From: an uncultured SAR324 cluster bacterium
Lineage (GTDB): Bacteria > SAR324 > NAC60-12
DNA length: 64,000 bases
Assembly: GCA_905182865.1 (NCBI GenBank)
Contig: CAJJCY010000004.1
Coordinates: forward strand, 744,001 to 808,000
Reading direction: 5' to 3'
In this document: in pieces, positions 35,839-46,633 of the stretch
Numbering within the stretch: the stretch's first letter is position 1
Layout: every line of letters begins with the position of its first letter
Notes under the pieces: model-generated
The model's input: the letters and a program-made list of their open reading frames with translations, nothing else
Database searches by the model: none
What the model was told of the DNA's origin: nothing
Translations under genes and position numbers: made by a program

Positions 35839-36420
35839 ATGTCGATGCATGGCCCTATTGCTACCCATAGAAGTGCTGCCGGTGTGCCCACCGGACGCTT
35901 AGCAACATGGTGGTTACTGGCTTCAGAAATTTTTATTTTTGGTGGATTAATTGCCTGCTTCCTCCTCTTTAAACTAAGTGGAACTCCTGGGTTTGAAGAC
36001 GCTTCCCTGACAAGTGTGACTGCAGGAGCTGTAAATACATTTGTACTTCTTACTTCCAGTTTGAGTATAGTACTGGCACATGCTGCAATCGAAAAAGGGG
36101 ATCAAAAGAAATCATTCACTTACATCTGGTACACAATTGGTGCAGGTCTGGTATTTTTAGGAATTAAAACTTATGAATACACCGGCAAAATTCTGAATGG
36201 TCATACAATTACGGAAAATATATTCTGGTCATTTTATTATACTATGACCGGATTACATGCCCTGCATGTTATTGGAGGAATGGTTATCATGGCACTCATT
36301 TCATTTGATATCCGCAAAGGGTACAATTATCAGCGTGTGGAACTGATAGGAATTTACTGGCACTTTGTAGATCTTGTCTGGATCTTCTTGTTTCCTCTCT
36401 TGTATATTGCAAATTTCTAA
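35839..36420 (+). CDS. coxC: Cytochrome c oxidase subunit III
   Basis: LATWWLLASEIFIFGGLIACFLLFK, TGLHALHVIGGMV, YWHFVDLVWIFLFPLLYI. Confidence 0.93.
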   Translation: MSMHGPIATHRSAAGVPTGRLATWWLLASEIFIFGGLIACFLLFKLSGTPGFEDASLTSVTAGAVNTFVLLTSSLSIVLAHAAIEKGDQKKSFTYIWYTIGAGLVFLGIKTYEYTGKILNGHTITENIFWSFYYTMTGLHALHVIGGMVIMALISFDIRKGYNYQRVELIGIYWHFVDLVWIFLFPLLYIANF

Positions 36421-36450
36421 TATTATTAACACATCTTTACAGATCAAACT

Positions 36451-36780
36451 ATGAGTGAAGCTTACGCACATCCCAACTATGTTAAAATATGGTTTTTGCT
36501 TGTTGTTTTACTGCTGATCAGCGTGGCAGGGCCAATGTTGGAAATTCCTGTGCTGACAATTATAACTGCCTTTGGAATTGCAGTCGTTAAGGCATTCCTT
36601 GTTGCAGCTAATTTTATGCATCTGAAGTTTGAAAAACAAATTATTTCGTTTTTACTGATTCTGGCCCTCTGCCTGCTAGGTGTTTTCTTTTTTGGTGTTG
36701 CACCAGATATCATGATGACAGATGGAGATCAGTGGATAGACTGCATTGCAGACAAATCTTGTGTAGAGCAGCGCTTGTGA
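36451..36780 (+). CDS. Cytochrome c oxidase subunit IV-type membrane protein
   Basis: Three TM segments, VVKAFLVAANFMHLKFE motif, located in the cox cluster. Confidence 0.8.
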   Translation: MSEAYAHPNYVKIWFLLVVLLLISVAGPMLEIPVLTIITAFGIAVVKAFLVAANFMHLKFEKQIISFLLILALCLLGVFFFGVAPDIMMTDGDQWIDCIADKSCVEQRL

Positions 36781-37403
36781 CAAACCCCTCCAGCCAGTCT
36801 GTTTTATTTGCCACCTCAGAAGTTTCTTTGACCAATCGGCCAAAGCGGGCTAAACCTCCGGTGTCAAGTGGTGTAATTGGGATGCTTATTTTTATGGTTA
36901 CAGAAGCCATGTTTTTTGCAGCTCTCATCAGTGCATACTTGGTGATACGTTCCGGCATTGAAGAATGGCCTCCATGGGGACAGCCCAGATTACCGATTGA
37001 AACTACTGCATTCAATACTTTAGTTCTTTTGTTGAGTGGGCTAACGATGGGATTTTCACGTAACCTACTGCAAAAACAAAAATTTCAGGAAGGACGTAGA
37101 TTGCTGGGAGTATCCATTTTATTAGGGACTTTCTTTATGGTGGCTCAAGGTTATGAGTGGGTGCAATTGGTTAATTTCGGGATGACAGTCTCGTCCAGTG
37201 TGTACGGTGGTTTGTTCTATTTAATAATAGGTGCACACGGATTTCACGTGGTCGGAGTTTTGGCTGCGCTCATCCATGCCTGGAACCGATTGGGGGCTTC
37301 TAATAATTCTATAACTGTAGAAGGACTACTTCCTTTACAACTCCTGTGGTATTTTGTCGTTTGTGTCTGGCCTGTTTTGTATGTGCTGGTTTATCTGACC
37401 TGA
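36777..37403 (+). CDS. Second heme-copper oxidase subunit III-like protein
   Basis: GVIGMLIFMVTEAMFFAALISAYLVIR...LIIGAHGFHVVGVLAALIHAW; probable GTG start overlapping the previous stop. Confidence 0.88.
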   Translation: MTNPSSQSVLFATSEVSLTNRPKRAKPPVSSGVIGMLIFMVTEAMFFAALISAYLVIRSGIEEWPPWGQPRLPIETTAFNTLVLLLSGLTMGFSRNLLQKQKFQEGRRLLGVSILLGTFFMVAQGYEWVQLVNFGMTVSSSVYGGLFYLIIGAHGFHVVGVLAALIHAWNRLGASNNSITVEGLLPLQLLWYFVVCVWPVLYVLVYLT

Positions 37404-37450
37404 TGCTAACAGCAAGTTTGAGCACACACCTCTACAAGAATAATCTGAAA

Positions 37451-37657
37451 ATGCATTTGCAACATTTTCTCCTTTTTCCATTCCTGTTAGGCCTCCTCTT
37501 TGCACCTGAAATAGCAAATGCCTGTGCAGTCTGTTTCTCTTCCAGTGAAGAAACATTAGAAGCATTTTACTTTACTACTATTTTCCTGACTTTGCTTCCT
37601 GTTGTAATGCTCTCCACAATTGGTTATTGGCTGTATAGTAAACATAAAAAAACCTGA
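37451..37657 (+). CDS. Small secreted/membrane protein with CAVC motif
   Basis: MHLQHFLLFPFLLGLLFAPEIANACAVCFSSSEETLEAFYFTTIFLTLLPVVMLSTIGYWLYSKHKKT; signal peptide plus one TM. Confidence 0.65.
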   Translation: MHLQHFLLFPFLLGLLFAPEIANACAVCFSSSEETLEAFYFTTIFLTLLPVVMLSTIGYWLYSKHKKT

Positions 37658-37698
37658 TTATTAATCAAATTTTTGCAGCACAATAATTTATTCTTACC

Positions 37699-38663
37699 GT
37701 GAAAAAAACTTTCTTCTTTTGGGTGGTTTTCCTGTGGTGCTCCGTCTTCGTTCATGCAAATGAAATGAGACCGGATGGTCTGATTTTTAGTGATTATCCA
37801 GGTTCAACCGTTTTAGTTATAGACAAATCTGCATGTCGCTTGATGGTCTATAAGTTTCAGGAATCTTGGAAAATGCACCGTGTTTTCCCCTGTACAACCG
37901 GCAAAGTAAATGGAGACAAGTTCCGTGAAGGAGATCTCAAAACTCCTATTGGCATATATTGGCTTAATCAGGCTTGGGCTGGATGGGAATTGGCTCAGTA
38001 CTACGGCAATGGAGCCAATGTGTACGGAACAGGTGCTTTTGAGGTCAGTTACCCAAATTATTTTGATCAGGTAATCGAACGGAAAAACGGGGACGGCATC
38101 TGGATTCACGGGACAGTAAAAGGAGAACCTATACCGACCAGAGGTTGTATTTCTATAAGTAATTATAACTTTCTGGAATTAACCCGTTCTGTTGAATTGG
38201 GAGCTACTCCAGTAATTATTGAAGAAAAGGTGAATAAGGTACTTAAAACTCTTTCTATGGGCCATGCAAATTTTAAAATTGAACTATTGAGTCGTGGAAG
38301 AGAGCCTGGGAATCAAATGATGTAGATAATTACCTGTCTTTTTATTCTTCTAATTTTCTCACAGAGAAATGGGATTTTAACAGTTGGCAGGCACACAAAA
38401 AAAGTGTCAGTTACCAAAACAAAAGACGCCGTATTCTTTTAAATGATCTCTCAGTTCTTATGAGTAAGAACATTTACCACGTTCGCTTTGTACAGACATA
38501 TACATCTTCTTCAATCAACGATGTTGGTTACAAACACCTCTTTCTTGTCAAAGAGGCAGATGGCCTAAAGATCATCAGCGAGAACTGGACTCCCTTAAAT
38601 CAACTTTCCCCCAGCCCGGCATTTCAATATGCTTACAAGGAGTCACAACAAAGCTCCATGTGA
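37699..38663 (+). CDS. L,D-transpeptidase (YkuD) with C-terminal NTF2-like domain; one frameshift near 38320
   Basis: ORF 37699-38325 has IWIHGTVKGEPIPTRGCISISN catalytic motif; the following frame encodes DNYLSFYSSNFLTEKWDFNSWQAHKKSVSYQNKRRRILLNDLSVLMSKNIYHVRFVQTYTSSSINDVGYKHLFLVKE. Confidence 0.8.
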
Positions 38664-38726
38664 TTTGAGATTTTAATAACGTTTATAATTCATAAGAACG
38701 TTTCTACTAATTTTTCCACACTTTTA

Positions 38727-39260
38727 TCATAATTGGTACAGCATCAGGTAAACCAGTACACCTGTAACTGAGATATACATCCAGAGTGGCAGTGTTATCC
38801 GGGCAATTTTGGGATGTATGGTAAAATTACCCGTAGCCGCAAAGAAAACTGTTGTTAGAATCAGCGGCAAAACTACCACAGAAAGTATAATGTGCGAAAT
38901 CAAAATAAAGAAATACAGCGGACGAACCCAGCCTTCACCCTGAAATAACGTGTCCCCATGAAAGGCATGATACGTGAGGTAGCTGACTAAAAATAAAAAA
39001 GAAAATAATAATGCACTAAGCATCATTTTCTTATGACGCACCCGGTTGCCTCTTCTAATAGCTTTAAACCCAAAAATAAGACATGTGGCGCTCATTAAGT
39101 TCAGCAATGCATTGAGTGGAGGTAGAATTGTAAGATTAAGAGAGCTGCCCTCTACTGGAGTTTCACGAAAGTAGATCAGCCAGAACAAAAAAGATAAAAT
39201 TAATGCAGAAGCAATTAATATTAATGTTACTGCACTCCGATTTCCAATTAAAGTTTTCAT
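38727..39260 (-). CDS. DUF420-family membrane protein
   Basis: LPPLNALLNLMSATCLIFGFKAIRRGNRVRHKKMMLSALLFSFLFLVSYLTYHAFHG; adjacent to ctaA. Confidence 0.88.
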   Translation of the reverse strand: MKTLIGNRSAVTLILIASALILSFLFWLIYFRETPVEGSSLNLTILPPLNALLNLMSATCLIFGFKAIRRGNRVRHKKMMLSALLFSFLFLVSYLTYHAFHGDTLFQGEGWVRPLYFFILISHIILSVVVLPLILTTVFFAATGNFTIHPKIARITLPLWMYISVTGVLVYLMLYQL

Positions 39261-40249
39261 GCTTTCACCAAATTATGATTGCCTTCTGCAGCTGCAAGAA
39301 ACAACAGTCCTGTCAGTGTGGCTGCAATTGCAGTATGTGTGGCAGATATTGGCGCAGGTACACGGAATACTGCATTAAGAATCCCCACGCATATTTCCAG
39401 CATAATTAGCGCAACAATACTCAGTCCTATTGCACTATGTCCATATCTGTTCTTCAGCCCGGACCAAGCCATTATCATTAATACTACTCCACCAATAATG
39501 GCTGTCAAGCGGTGCAGCATGTGTATCCATTCGTTTTCATATGCAGGAAGAAAACGTCCCTGATATTCTGATGGTGCAGGAGGCAAAATGTACTCTTCGA
39601 TTCCTGTCCACTCAGATAAGTCAGTACCACTCATTCCAAAAGATAAAGAACTTCCTTCATGGCATCCTGGAAATGCTTCACAGTGAGAGCCTGATGAAGT
39701 AGAGCTATTATAACCTCCGGATATAATCATAATAAAAAGCACAGCCAGCATCAAAACTATGTGGCGTCTCTTTAACTCTCTATCTTTTACAGGTTTAGTA
39801 TGAGTAGAAGAACTGTCTGAATGATATTCCACATTCTCCAGAAAAGTGACTCTAGCAAAATATACCAAAATTCCAAACAAAATATTTCCGCCCAGCAGGT
39901 GCATTGTAACAACCGGCGGCCAGAGCACCATTGTTACAGTCAGTGCTCCCAAAATTCCCTGGATACAAACTAAAATCAAACTGATTACAGCAAGTTTTCT
40001 ATGGTGGCGATATGCAGGTTGATAAAATGTTTTAACAGTGATTGTAATTATCAAAATTCCCAACAAAGTTGCAACAAACCTATGTCCCGTTTCCAAAGCA
40101 ATCTCAAAGCCCGGAGGTGGAATAAATTGTCCGTAGCAAAGCGGCCAGTCCGGACAGGAAAGACCTGCATTCTTTAAACGTACAAATGCTCCAAAAGGAA
40201 TAAGCGGCCAGGTGAGAAGTGCAGCCCCAAAGCATAACCATTTCATCAT
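39257..40249 (-). CDS. ctaA: Heme A synthase (COX15/CtaA)
   Basis: GAFVRLKNAGLSCPDWPLCYGQFIPP, ETGHRFVATLLG, MLHRLTAIIGG. Confidence 0.93.
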   Translation of the reverse strand: MMKWLCFGAALLTWPLIPFGAFVRLKNAGLSCPDWPLCYGQFIPPPGFEIALETGHRFVATLLGILIITITVKTFYQPAYRHHRKLAVISLILVCIQGILGALTVTMVLWPPVVTMHLLGGNILFGILVYFARVTFLENVEYHSDSSSTHTKPVKDRELKRRHIVLMLAVLFIMIISGGYNSSTSSGSHCEAFPGCHEGSSLSFGMSGTDLSEWTGIEEYILPPAPSEYQGRFLPAYENEWIHMLHRLTAIIGGVVLMIMAWSGLKNRYGHSAIGLSIVALIMLEICVGILNAVFRVPAPISATHTAIAATLTGLLFLAAAEGNHNLVKA

Positions 40250-40327
40250 AATGTAATTCTAGGCTCCTGATTAACTGACTCGTGAATCGCAGATTTTAGT
40301 AAGTTACTGATTTTAATGACTACACCG

Positions 40328-40413
40328 CGTCATCTCGACCGAAGGGATAAATATGATAGTATACTGATATCATATATGTTACTCCATTTTAGTTCGGAAT
40401 GACACGATAAAAC
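40328..40413. repeat. Imperfect palindromic element, GTCATCTCGACCGAAGGGA family
   Basis: cgcgtcatctcgaccgaagggataaatatgata...tttagttcggaatgacacg. Confidence 0.65.
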
Positions 40414-40688
40414 GCGTGTCTGTAGTGTTAACTGATATTAGCAGAAAATAATTATTACAATCTCAACCGTTATACTAAAGCCACAGAAGAGGCTATATAC
40501 AGAAATGAGGAATATTGATCACATTCCGGTTGAAAACACTTTTCATAAAAGTTAAAGAATAATCTGTTTAGATCAAGTTAAGTCAAAAATTTAACAATTC
40601 TTCCGTTTTTTCTTCAAGAATTTTTAGAATTTGCCGATGTAGAAAGTGAGACAACAAGTTTGGCTTGCAAACCGAATGCATCAGGTAG

Positions 40689-40937
40689 GTGAATAAAGTG
40701 TGCGGCCTTTTTTATGACAAATATTGGAAGGATTGCAAAATGTACATGCAAAACATTGATACAAAATTACAAAAAAAAGTTCAGTCTAAAGAGTTTGAAG
40801 AATCAGTTGATCAGGCAGTGCGGTCGTTCATGTACGAATTAGACTTCATGCTTCTTGAGGAACAGCATACCACTTCTAGCCTCAACTATTCATGCATTCA
40901 GCCAGATGCAGCAGTCAAGTGGGTTAACCCGGATTGA
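40689..40937 (+). CDS. Small hypothetical protein
   Basis: 82 aa ORF, GTG start or internal ATG; weak evidence. Confidence 0.35.
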   Translation: MNKVCGLFYDKYWKDCKMYMQNIDTKLQKKVQSKEFEESVDQAVRSFMYELDFMLLEEQHTTSSLNYSCIQPDAAVKWVNPD

Positions 40938-40989
40938 GAATCCTGTGGATTGCAGTACCTGACATAGGATAATTATGCATTCAGGATTA

Positions 40990-42636
40990 TTAGGCACTAA
41001 GGGAGATGGAATCACTTTGTTTCTGGACCGTACGTGATGGTGCAGGAATAACACAGTCAGGAAGAATAATTTCAAACACTACTCCGCGATTGTCCAGCAG
41101 ATTGAACCCTTGAATACCTCCACCATGAGCTTCAATAAGTTGCTTGGATATTGACAGTCCAAGCCCAGTTCCCATTTCCTTGCCTTCAGTTTGATACGAT
41201 TGAAAAAGTTTGGTTAAAATCGAATCCGGAATTGGGCCGCCGTTATCAACAATTTGAATTTTTAGTTCCCGCATATTTTGTGGAATAAAACGAACCTCAA
41301 TGAAAGCAGGTTTATCATCTTTTGTTTCAGGAAAATCCTGGAATTTTTCCCACGCATTTTTTACAAGATTCACAATCACACGAATGATTTTACGACCGTC
41401 AATCCTGAGAAGGAAGACTGGCTGCCCTGCTGGGACTCGATAATGTAAAAGAAGTTCATCTATAAAACCAAGTTGAGATTCAATTTGTTCCTGAAATTCA
41501 TCTAATTGATATATTTCCGGACGAATCTCCATTCTGCCTGCAGCAAAATCCAGAATATCTGTTGTCAAACCTGTCACGTTGTTTGAAGAGTTTTTTATCC
41601 TGCGAATATAGGTCAATGCCTGAACGACCTCTATCGCCTTTATTCGATCCTTGTCAAGCATTTTTAAGAGCAAATTGGCAAAACTTGAAATGGAACCATT
41701 TGCATTACGAATGTCATGCCCAAATTCTGCTACAGTGTTACCAAGTTCAACCAACCGACGCTCCTTCTGTTTAGCCACCTGCAGATCAGTCACAGTTTGT
41801 TCTAATTTCTGTTTTGAGTCTTCCAGTTCATCCACATTTTGAGCCAGTTCTTCCTGCATGGACTGAAAACGTGTCCAAAGTTCTTCAAGAACTGCTATAC
41901 GCTGTCCAATCAATGTTCGACCATCAGAAGTTTCGGTAGGATATAAATCTCCAGATTCGTTTTCGCGTCTATATTTAACAAAATGACGACAAAGAACATC
42001 AACCTGATCTGTTATTCGAATGGTTTGTTTAAATACCAGTAAAGCAACAATAAGCAAAACGACACTTCCGCTAATTAACGAACGTATCCAAAAGAAGATC
42101 CCCCCAACTGCAGAAATATCCTGAGAAATAACAAGGATTCCATGAGTTCCATCTTTTCCTACAGGTATCTGGAATGAAACTTTATTCCCAATTTGACCGA
42201 ACATTTCAGGATAATTTTCTGTAACAGTAGCGTTTAATTTAAAATTTGAGTGAACACCCAATTGACTGATATTTTGTTTTCTTTGGCTGTAACATTTCTC
42301 TATTTTTTCAGTTTTGTCAGTTTCTTCCTGCATAAAAATGCTGACTTTTGACGCTAATAAATTGAGTTCGTGAAGTGTTTTTAAGGGGAGAGAAGGAGAA
42401 CTTATGGAAGAGAGAGGAAGAAAAGAGGTCAGGTAAAAAGTGATTACAAAAATAATTACGGAAAGTAAACTAAAATGAGTAATTTTAAGCCATGATTCAC
42501 TCAGTTTTTTTTCCGGCCTGTCTTGCTTTATGCTCCTATTTGATGTAAGTAAAGCTCTTCTAGGTTTAATTTTCCTGGGATATTTATGCTGGTTTCTTAA
42601 TGTTACTTTGTTAAAAGTATTAATCATGATACCCAT
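40990..42636 (-). CDS. Membrane-bound sensor histidine kinase
   Basis: FGHDIRNANGSISSFANLL (H-box), VIVNLVKNAWEKF (N-box), GTGLGLSISKQLIEAHGGGI (G-box); two TM segments. Confidence 0.88.
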   Translation of the reverse strand: MGIMINTFNKVTLRNQHKYPRKIKPRRALLTSNRSIKQDRPEKKLSESWLKITHFSLLSVIIFVITFYLTSFLPLSSISSPSLPLKTLHELNLLASKVSIFMQEETDKTEKIEKCYSQRKQNISQLGVHSNFKLNATVTENYPEMFGQIGNKVSFQIPVGKDGTHGILVISQDISAVGGIFFWIRSLISGSVVLLIVALLVFKQTIRITDQVDVLCRHFVKYRRENESGDLYPTETSDGRTLIGQRIAVLEELWTRFQSMQEELAQNVDELEDSKQKLEQTVTDLQVAKQKERRLVELGNTVAEFGHDIRNANGSISSFANLLLKMLDKDRIKAIEVVQALTYIRRIKNSSNNVTGLTTDILDFAAGRMEIRPEIYQLDEFQEQIESQLGFIDELLLHYRVPAGQPVFLLRIDGRKIIRVIVNLVKNAWEKFQDFPETKDDKPAFIEVRFIPQNMRELKIQIVDNGGPIPDSILTKLFQSYQTEGKEMGTGLGLSISKQLIEAHGGGIQGFNLLDNRGVVFEIILPDCVIPAPSRTVQKQSDSISLSA

Positions 42637-43194
42637 TCCATGTAAATAAGTTCCAGATGGTTTCCATTCCTAAATCATTATAATTTTACACATCCATGTG
42701 CAAAATATTTGCTTATTTAATGATCTGCAGCCTAAAATCATTACTGCATTGGATATTGTCTGATTAGTTATATGCTAAATCACAAAGCTATGCAAACATT
42801 TTTTTTAAAATAATTGATTCCAATGTAACATTTTTTAATTAAATATATATTTAATTATTTTTTTTGAATTATATCAATGTTTTATATTAATTATGATAAA
42901 GTATATCTTTTATCAAAAAATAGGTTAAATATAGAATATTTTTGCATAAAATAATTTTATACAAACAAATATAAATAGTTATTATTCACAAAATACATTT
43001 GTAATTCAGATTTGCTTTAAACATTAAATCACCACATGTTCATATAATGATATAACTTGCATTCCTTTACAGAATTAAATATAATTCAGAAGGATCTTAA
43101 AAAGTGTTTTTTTTGATTTAAGATTAATTTTAACCAATTATTAAGGAGATAAAATGAAAATGGAGTATAACGACATGCAAAAAGGAGTCAAAGG

Positions 43195-44320
43195 ATTAAA
43201 ACTGCAAATCAGGATTTCAAGGTTGCAGACATTAATTTGGCGGAACTCGGACGGAAGAGTATCACAATGGCGGAACATGAGATGCCGGGCCTGATGATGC
43301 TTCGAGAAGAGTACAAAGGTAAGAAGCCTTTGTCAGGTGCTCGCATTACGGGATCATTGCATATGACTGTGGAAACAGCAGTTTTGATTGAAACTCTGGT
43401 TGACTTGGGTGCTGAGGTTCGATGGTCATCCTGTAATATTTTTTCAACTCAGGATCATGCAGCAGCAGCAATAGCTAAAGCAGGAATACCAGTATTTGCC
43501 TGGAAAGGTGAAACCGAAGAAGAGTATTGGTGGTGTCTCGAACAAACTTTGGAATGGCCAGAAGGACAAGGCCCAAATTTACTCTTGGATGACGGAGGTG
43601 ATCTTACCGGCTATGTACATGAAAAACGTCCTGAATTACTGAAAGAAGTCAATGGTGTCTCTGAGGAAACTACAACGGGTGTACATCGTTTAGAGCAAAT
43701 GGGCAGGCAGGGATTATTGAAAATTCCGGCATTCAATGTGAACGACTCGGTTACCAAGAGTAAATTTGACAATTTATACGGTTGCCGTGAATCACTGATT
43801 GACGGAATCAAGCGCGCTACTGATGTGATGATTGCGGGGAAAATTGCAGTAGTTGCCGGCTATGGTGATGTAGGCAAAGGTTCTGCTCAATCGTTACGTG
43901 CACTAGGTGCACGTGTCCTAGTGACAGAAATTGACCCGATTTGTGCATTACAAGCTTCAATGGAAGGTTATCAGGTTGTCACCATGGAAGATGCCGCACC
44001 AGTTGGAGACATATTTGTTACCACAACAGGCTGTGCTGATATCATTTGCCGTGAGCACATGGATGTCATGAAAGATCAGGCAATTGTCTGTAATATAGGA
44101 CATTTTGACATCGAAATCGATGTTGCCTCACTGAACGATGATTCTTCACTTAAAAAGATCAACGTCAAGCCCCAGGTGGATCAATATGTATGGCCGGACG
44201 GGAAGCGTATGATTTTACTGGCAGAAGGACGTCTGGTAAATTTAGGCTGTGCAACAGGTCATCCTGCTTTCGTTATGTCAAATAGTTTCACAAACCAAGT
44301 GATGGCCCAAATTAAAGGTA
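43195..44320 (+). CDS. ahcY: Adenosylhomocysteinase, C-terminally truncated
   Basis: [39 protein letters not shown]...[27 protein letters not shown]...[25 protein letters not shown], then homology ends abruptly. Confidence 0.9.
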
Positions 44321-44545
44321 AAAAGAAATGTTTTCAATTGATAAAAGCTAATGAGCAGCCAATATTACTTGATGAAAAATATTTGATGCAATCTGAAGAG
44401 TTCAAAGAAGATGATTTAAAACCTCCAGCAACTGAACAAAGTCGTTTAGAAAGATTGTATGATTTGTCTCGAATGGTTTTTGCAGATAACATTGCTGATG
44501 AGGCTGAAAAAAATCTTTTAAAACGTTTAATAATTGGGCTTGGAT
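44320..44545 (+). other. TerB-like alpha-helical segment fused in frame after AhcY
   Basis: [42 protein letters not shown] resembles the TerB/YebE-type helical repeat; family call tentative. Confidence 0.4.
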
Positions 44546-45396
44546 TTGCACTTTTGCTGTTCACTGGTGGATGTGGTTCCAAGCCAATCATGCTCATGAA
44601 CGCCCCTTTAGATAACGGTGAGGATGTTCCCATTCCTCCAACTCCGGAAGAACTCCTGACATCAAAGTCATTTATTGCTTTTGTTCCAGCACAATTTTCA
44701 GAGAATCTTTCCCGCTATCACAAGGCACTGAGCGTGAGCTTTGTGCAGTCTGTACTGGAGGAGCATGGAGATCTCAAAATAATTGACGACGTCCGTGTTA
44801 AGAGTGCATTGAATCGGAGTGAGTTTGCAAAACTAAGTGCTTCTTTAAAGCAAAGTAAATTACGCAGTTTTGAAGACGACCTGGTAAAACAAACCATTGA
44901 ACTGGGTAAGTGGCTACGGGTACGTTATATAGTTTTAATGAGGGTACAACCAAGTCCAGAAAAGGTTTCGTCAAATGATTGGAGCACCTATATCAGATTC
45001 AGGATTTACCGAGTTGAAGATCCTGTAAAAAGTGAAATGAATCACGAATTCACTTTTGTTTTTTCGGAGTCAAATAATCTTTGGGAAGAACTTGGGGGGC
45101 TTGTTCGTGGTCGTTTCCCTTTAGGTGGATTTATCATCGAGTCACGTGCAAATAGAGCTTATGTACGCATTAATTTGGGAAGGCTCAACAGAGTCTCGGT
45201 CGAACAAGAGTGCAAAATATTCCGCAGGGTTATCAAGAAAAAAAAGGGATCAAACGGAAATATTATTTCCAGCATTGAGTTTGATAGAATAGGGCAATTG
45301 ACTTTATTTCGCGTGCAGGAAGATTTTTCTTGGGGAAAAGTTCCTTCAAATTTTCGAGGCAACATCCTGAAAGGTGATGCAGTTCGCTGTTACTGA
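44540..45396 (+). CDS. Putative lipoprotein (FlgT-C-like C-terminal region), fused in frame to the preceding segments
   Basis: [14 protein letters not shown] lipobox; [26 protein letters not shown]-terminal beta domain. Confidence 0.5.
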
Positions 45397-45398
45397 GC

Positions 45399-45992
45399 AT
45401 GTCCGGGGTGTCGCTTTTGAACAAAACTGAAATACGAAAAACTCTGCTGAAACAACGCAGGGGATTGTCAGCATCAAAAAAAAAACAGTATGAGCTCCAG
45501 ATGCTGAATTCCCTGTGGACATGGGATGTTTTCAAGGAAGCATCCATAATCCATATTTTTCTTTCTAAAGCAGATGAACCGGAAACCAGCCAAATTATTG
45601 AACTGGCTTGGAAGTCCGGAAAACAAATCGGTGTACCATGTGTTCTACCGGATACACTCGAACTCTTCCATTCTCAACTGAATTCTTTCGAGGATTTACG
45701 CCCCGGTGCTTTAGGCGTATTAGAACCTTCGCCAGAACAAAGAACAGCTTTGACTCCGGAAAGCTTCGATCTAGTAATAGTTCCAGGAGTTGCTTTTGAC
45801 CGTCAGGGCGGAAGGCTTGGCTACGGCAAAGGCTACTATGATCGTTTTCTGGATCAAAGTCTCGCTTTTCGTTTAGCATTGGCCTTTGATTTTCAATTAC
45901 TTGAAACAGTACCCACTGAAGCACACGATGTGCCTATGGATGGAATTTTGACAGAAAATGGAATATTTTATTGCGGAGATTCACAAACATGA
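45399..45992 (+). CDS. 5-formyltetrahydrofolate cyclo-ligase
   Basis: FDLVIVPGVAFDRQGGRLGYGKGYYDRFLDQ. Confidence 0.93.
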   Translation: MSGVSLLNKTEIRKTLLKQRRGLSASKKKQYELQMLNSLWTWDVFKEASIIHIFLSKADEPETSQIIELAWKSGKQIGVPCVLPDTLELFHSQLNSFEDLRPGALGVLEPSPEQRTALTPESFDLVIVPGVAFDRQGGRLGYGKGYYDRFLDQSLAFRLALAFDFQLLETVPTEAHDVPMDGILTENGIFYCGDSQT

Positions 45993-46633
45993 AAAAATGG
46001 CTGATCGTCGTTATTATTGCTATAGGACTGCTTGCAACAGCAATTTCACAATACAAGTCAATCCTGACATCATACGCTGCATTTTTTACTGTAAATAACG
46101 CAATTTCCGGTGCCGACGCAATTGTCGTCCTTTCCGGTGGAAAAGCCACCCGAATACCTCATGCCTTAAAACTCTTTGCTCAAGGCTATGCCCCACGCCT
46201 GTTATTGACCGATGAAAAGAAAAGAAATATTCGTTTTGCTCATCTGTTTTCAACAAATGAAGAAATTGCGCAGGCCATGATTGAAGAATTAAAGATGAAC
46301 GTTCAAATTAAAACTGTTCCTTCACTAAAGAAAGGTGCTACTTCAACATTTGATGAAGCATACGATCTACTACAATTAAGCAAAATTGAGGGATTTAACC
46401 ACCTGATTTTAGTGACTGATTCTTTTCACACACGTCGTGCATACCATGCATTTCAAACTGTTTTCGAAGGAACAGAGATACGCCTGGAAATGTCTGCGGC
46501 ACAGAATGAAATTTTTACTGAAAGTAACTGGTGGACTTCAGACCAGGGAATTTCAGCTTATGTTTTAGAAAGCATCAAGTATCCCGTTTATCTGCTATCC
46601 TCCAGAAACGTGACCTTTATCCGCAACGACTAA
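45989..46633 (+). CDS. YdcF/SanA (DUF218) family protein
   Basis: GADAIVVLSGGKATRIPHALKLFAQGYAPRLLLT, ILVTDSFHTRRAYHAF. Confidence 0.88.
   Translation: MKKWLIVVIIAIGLLATAISQYKSILTSYAAFFTVNNAISGADAIVVLSGGKATRIPHALKLFAQGYAPRLLLTDEKKRNIRFAHLFSTNEEIAQAMIEELKMNVQIKTVPSLKKGATSTFDEAYDLLQLSKIEGFNHLILVTDSFHTRRAYHAFQTVFEGTEIRLEMSAAQNEIFTESNWWTSDQGISAYVLESIKYPVYLLSSRNVTFIRND

Noticed and set aside
42640-43150. SAH/SAM riboswitch upstream of ahcY
   Set aside because: The region is extremely AT-rich; the GC-rich conserved SAH riboswitch core is not visible.
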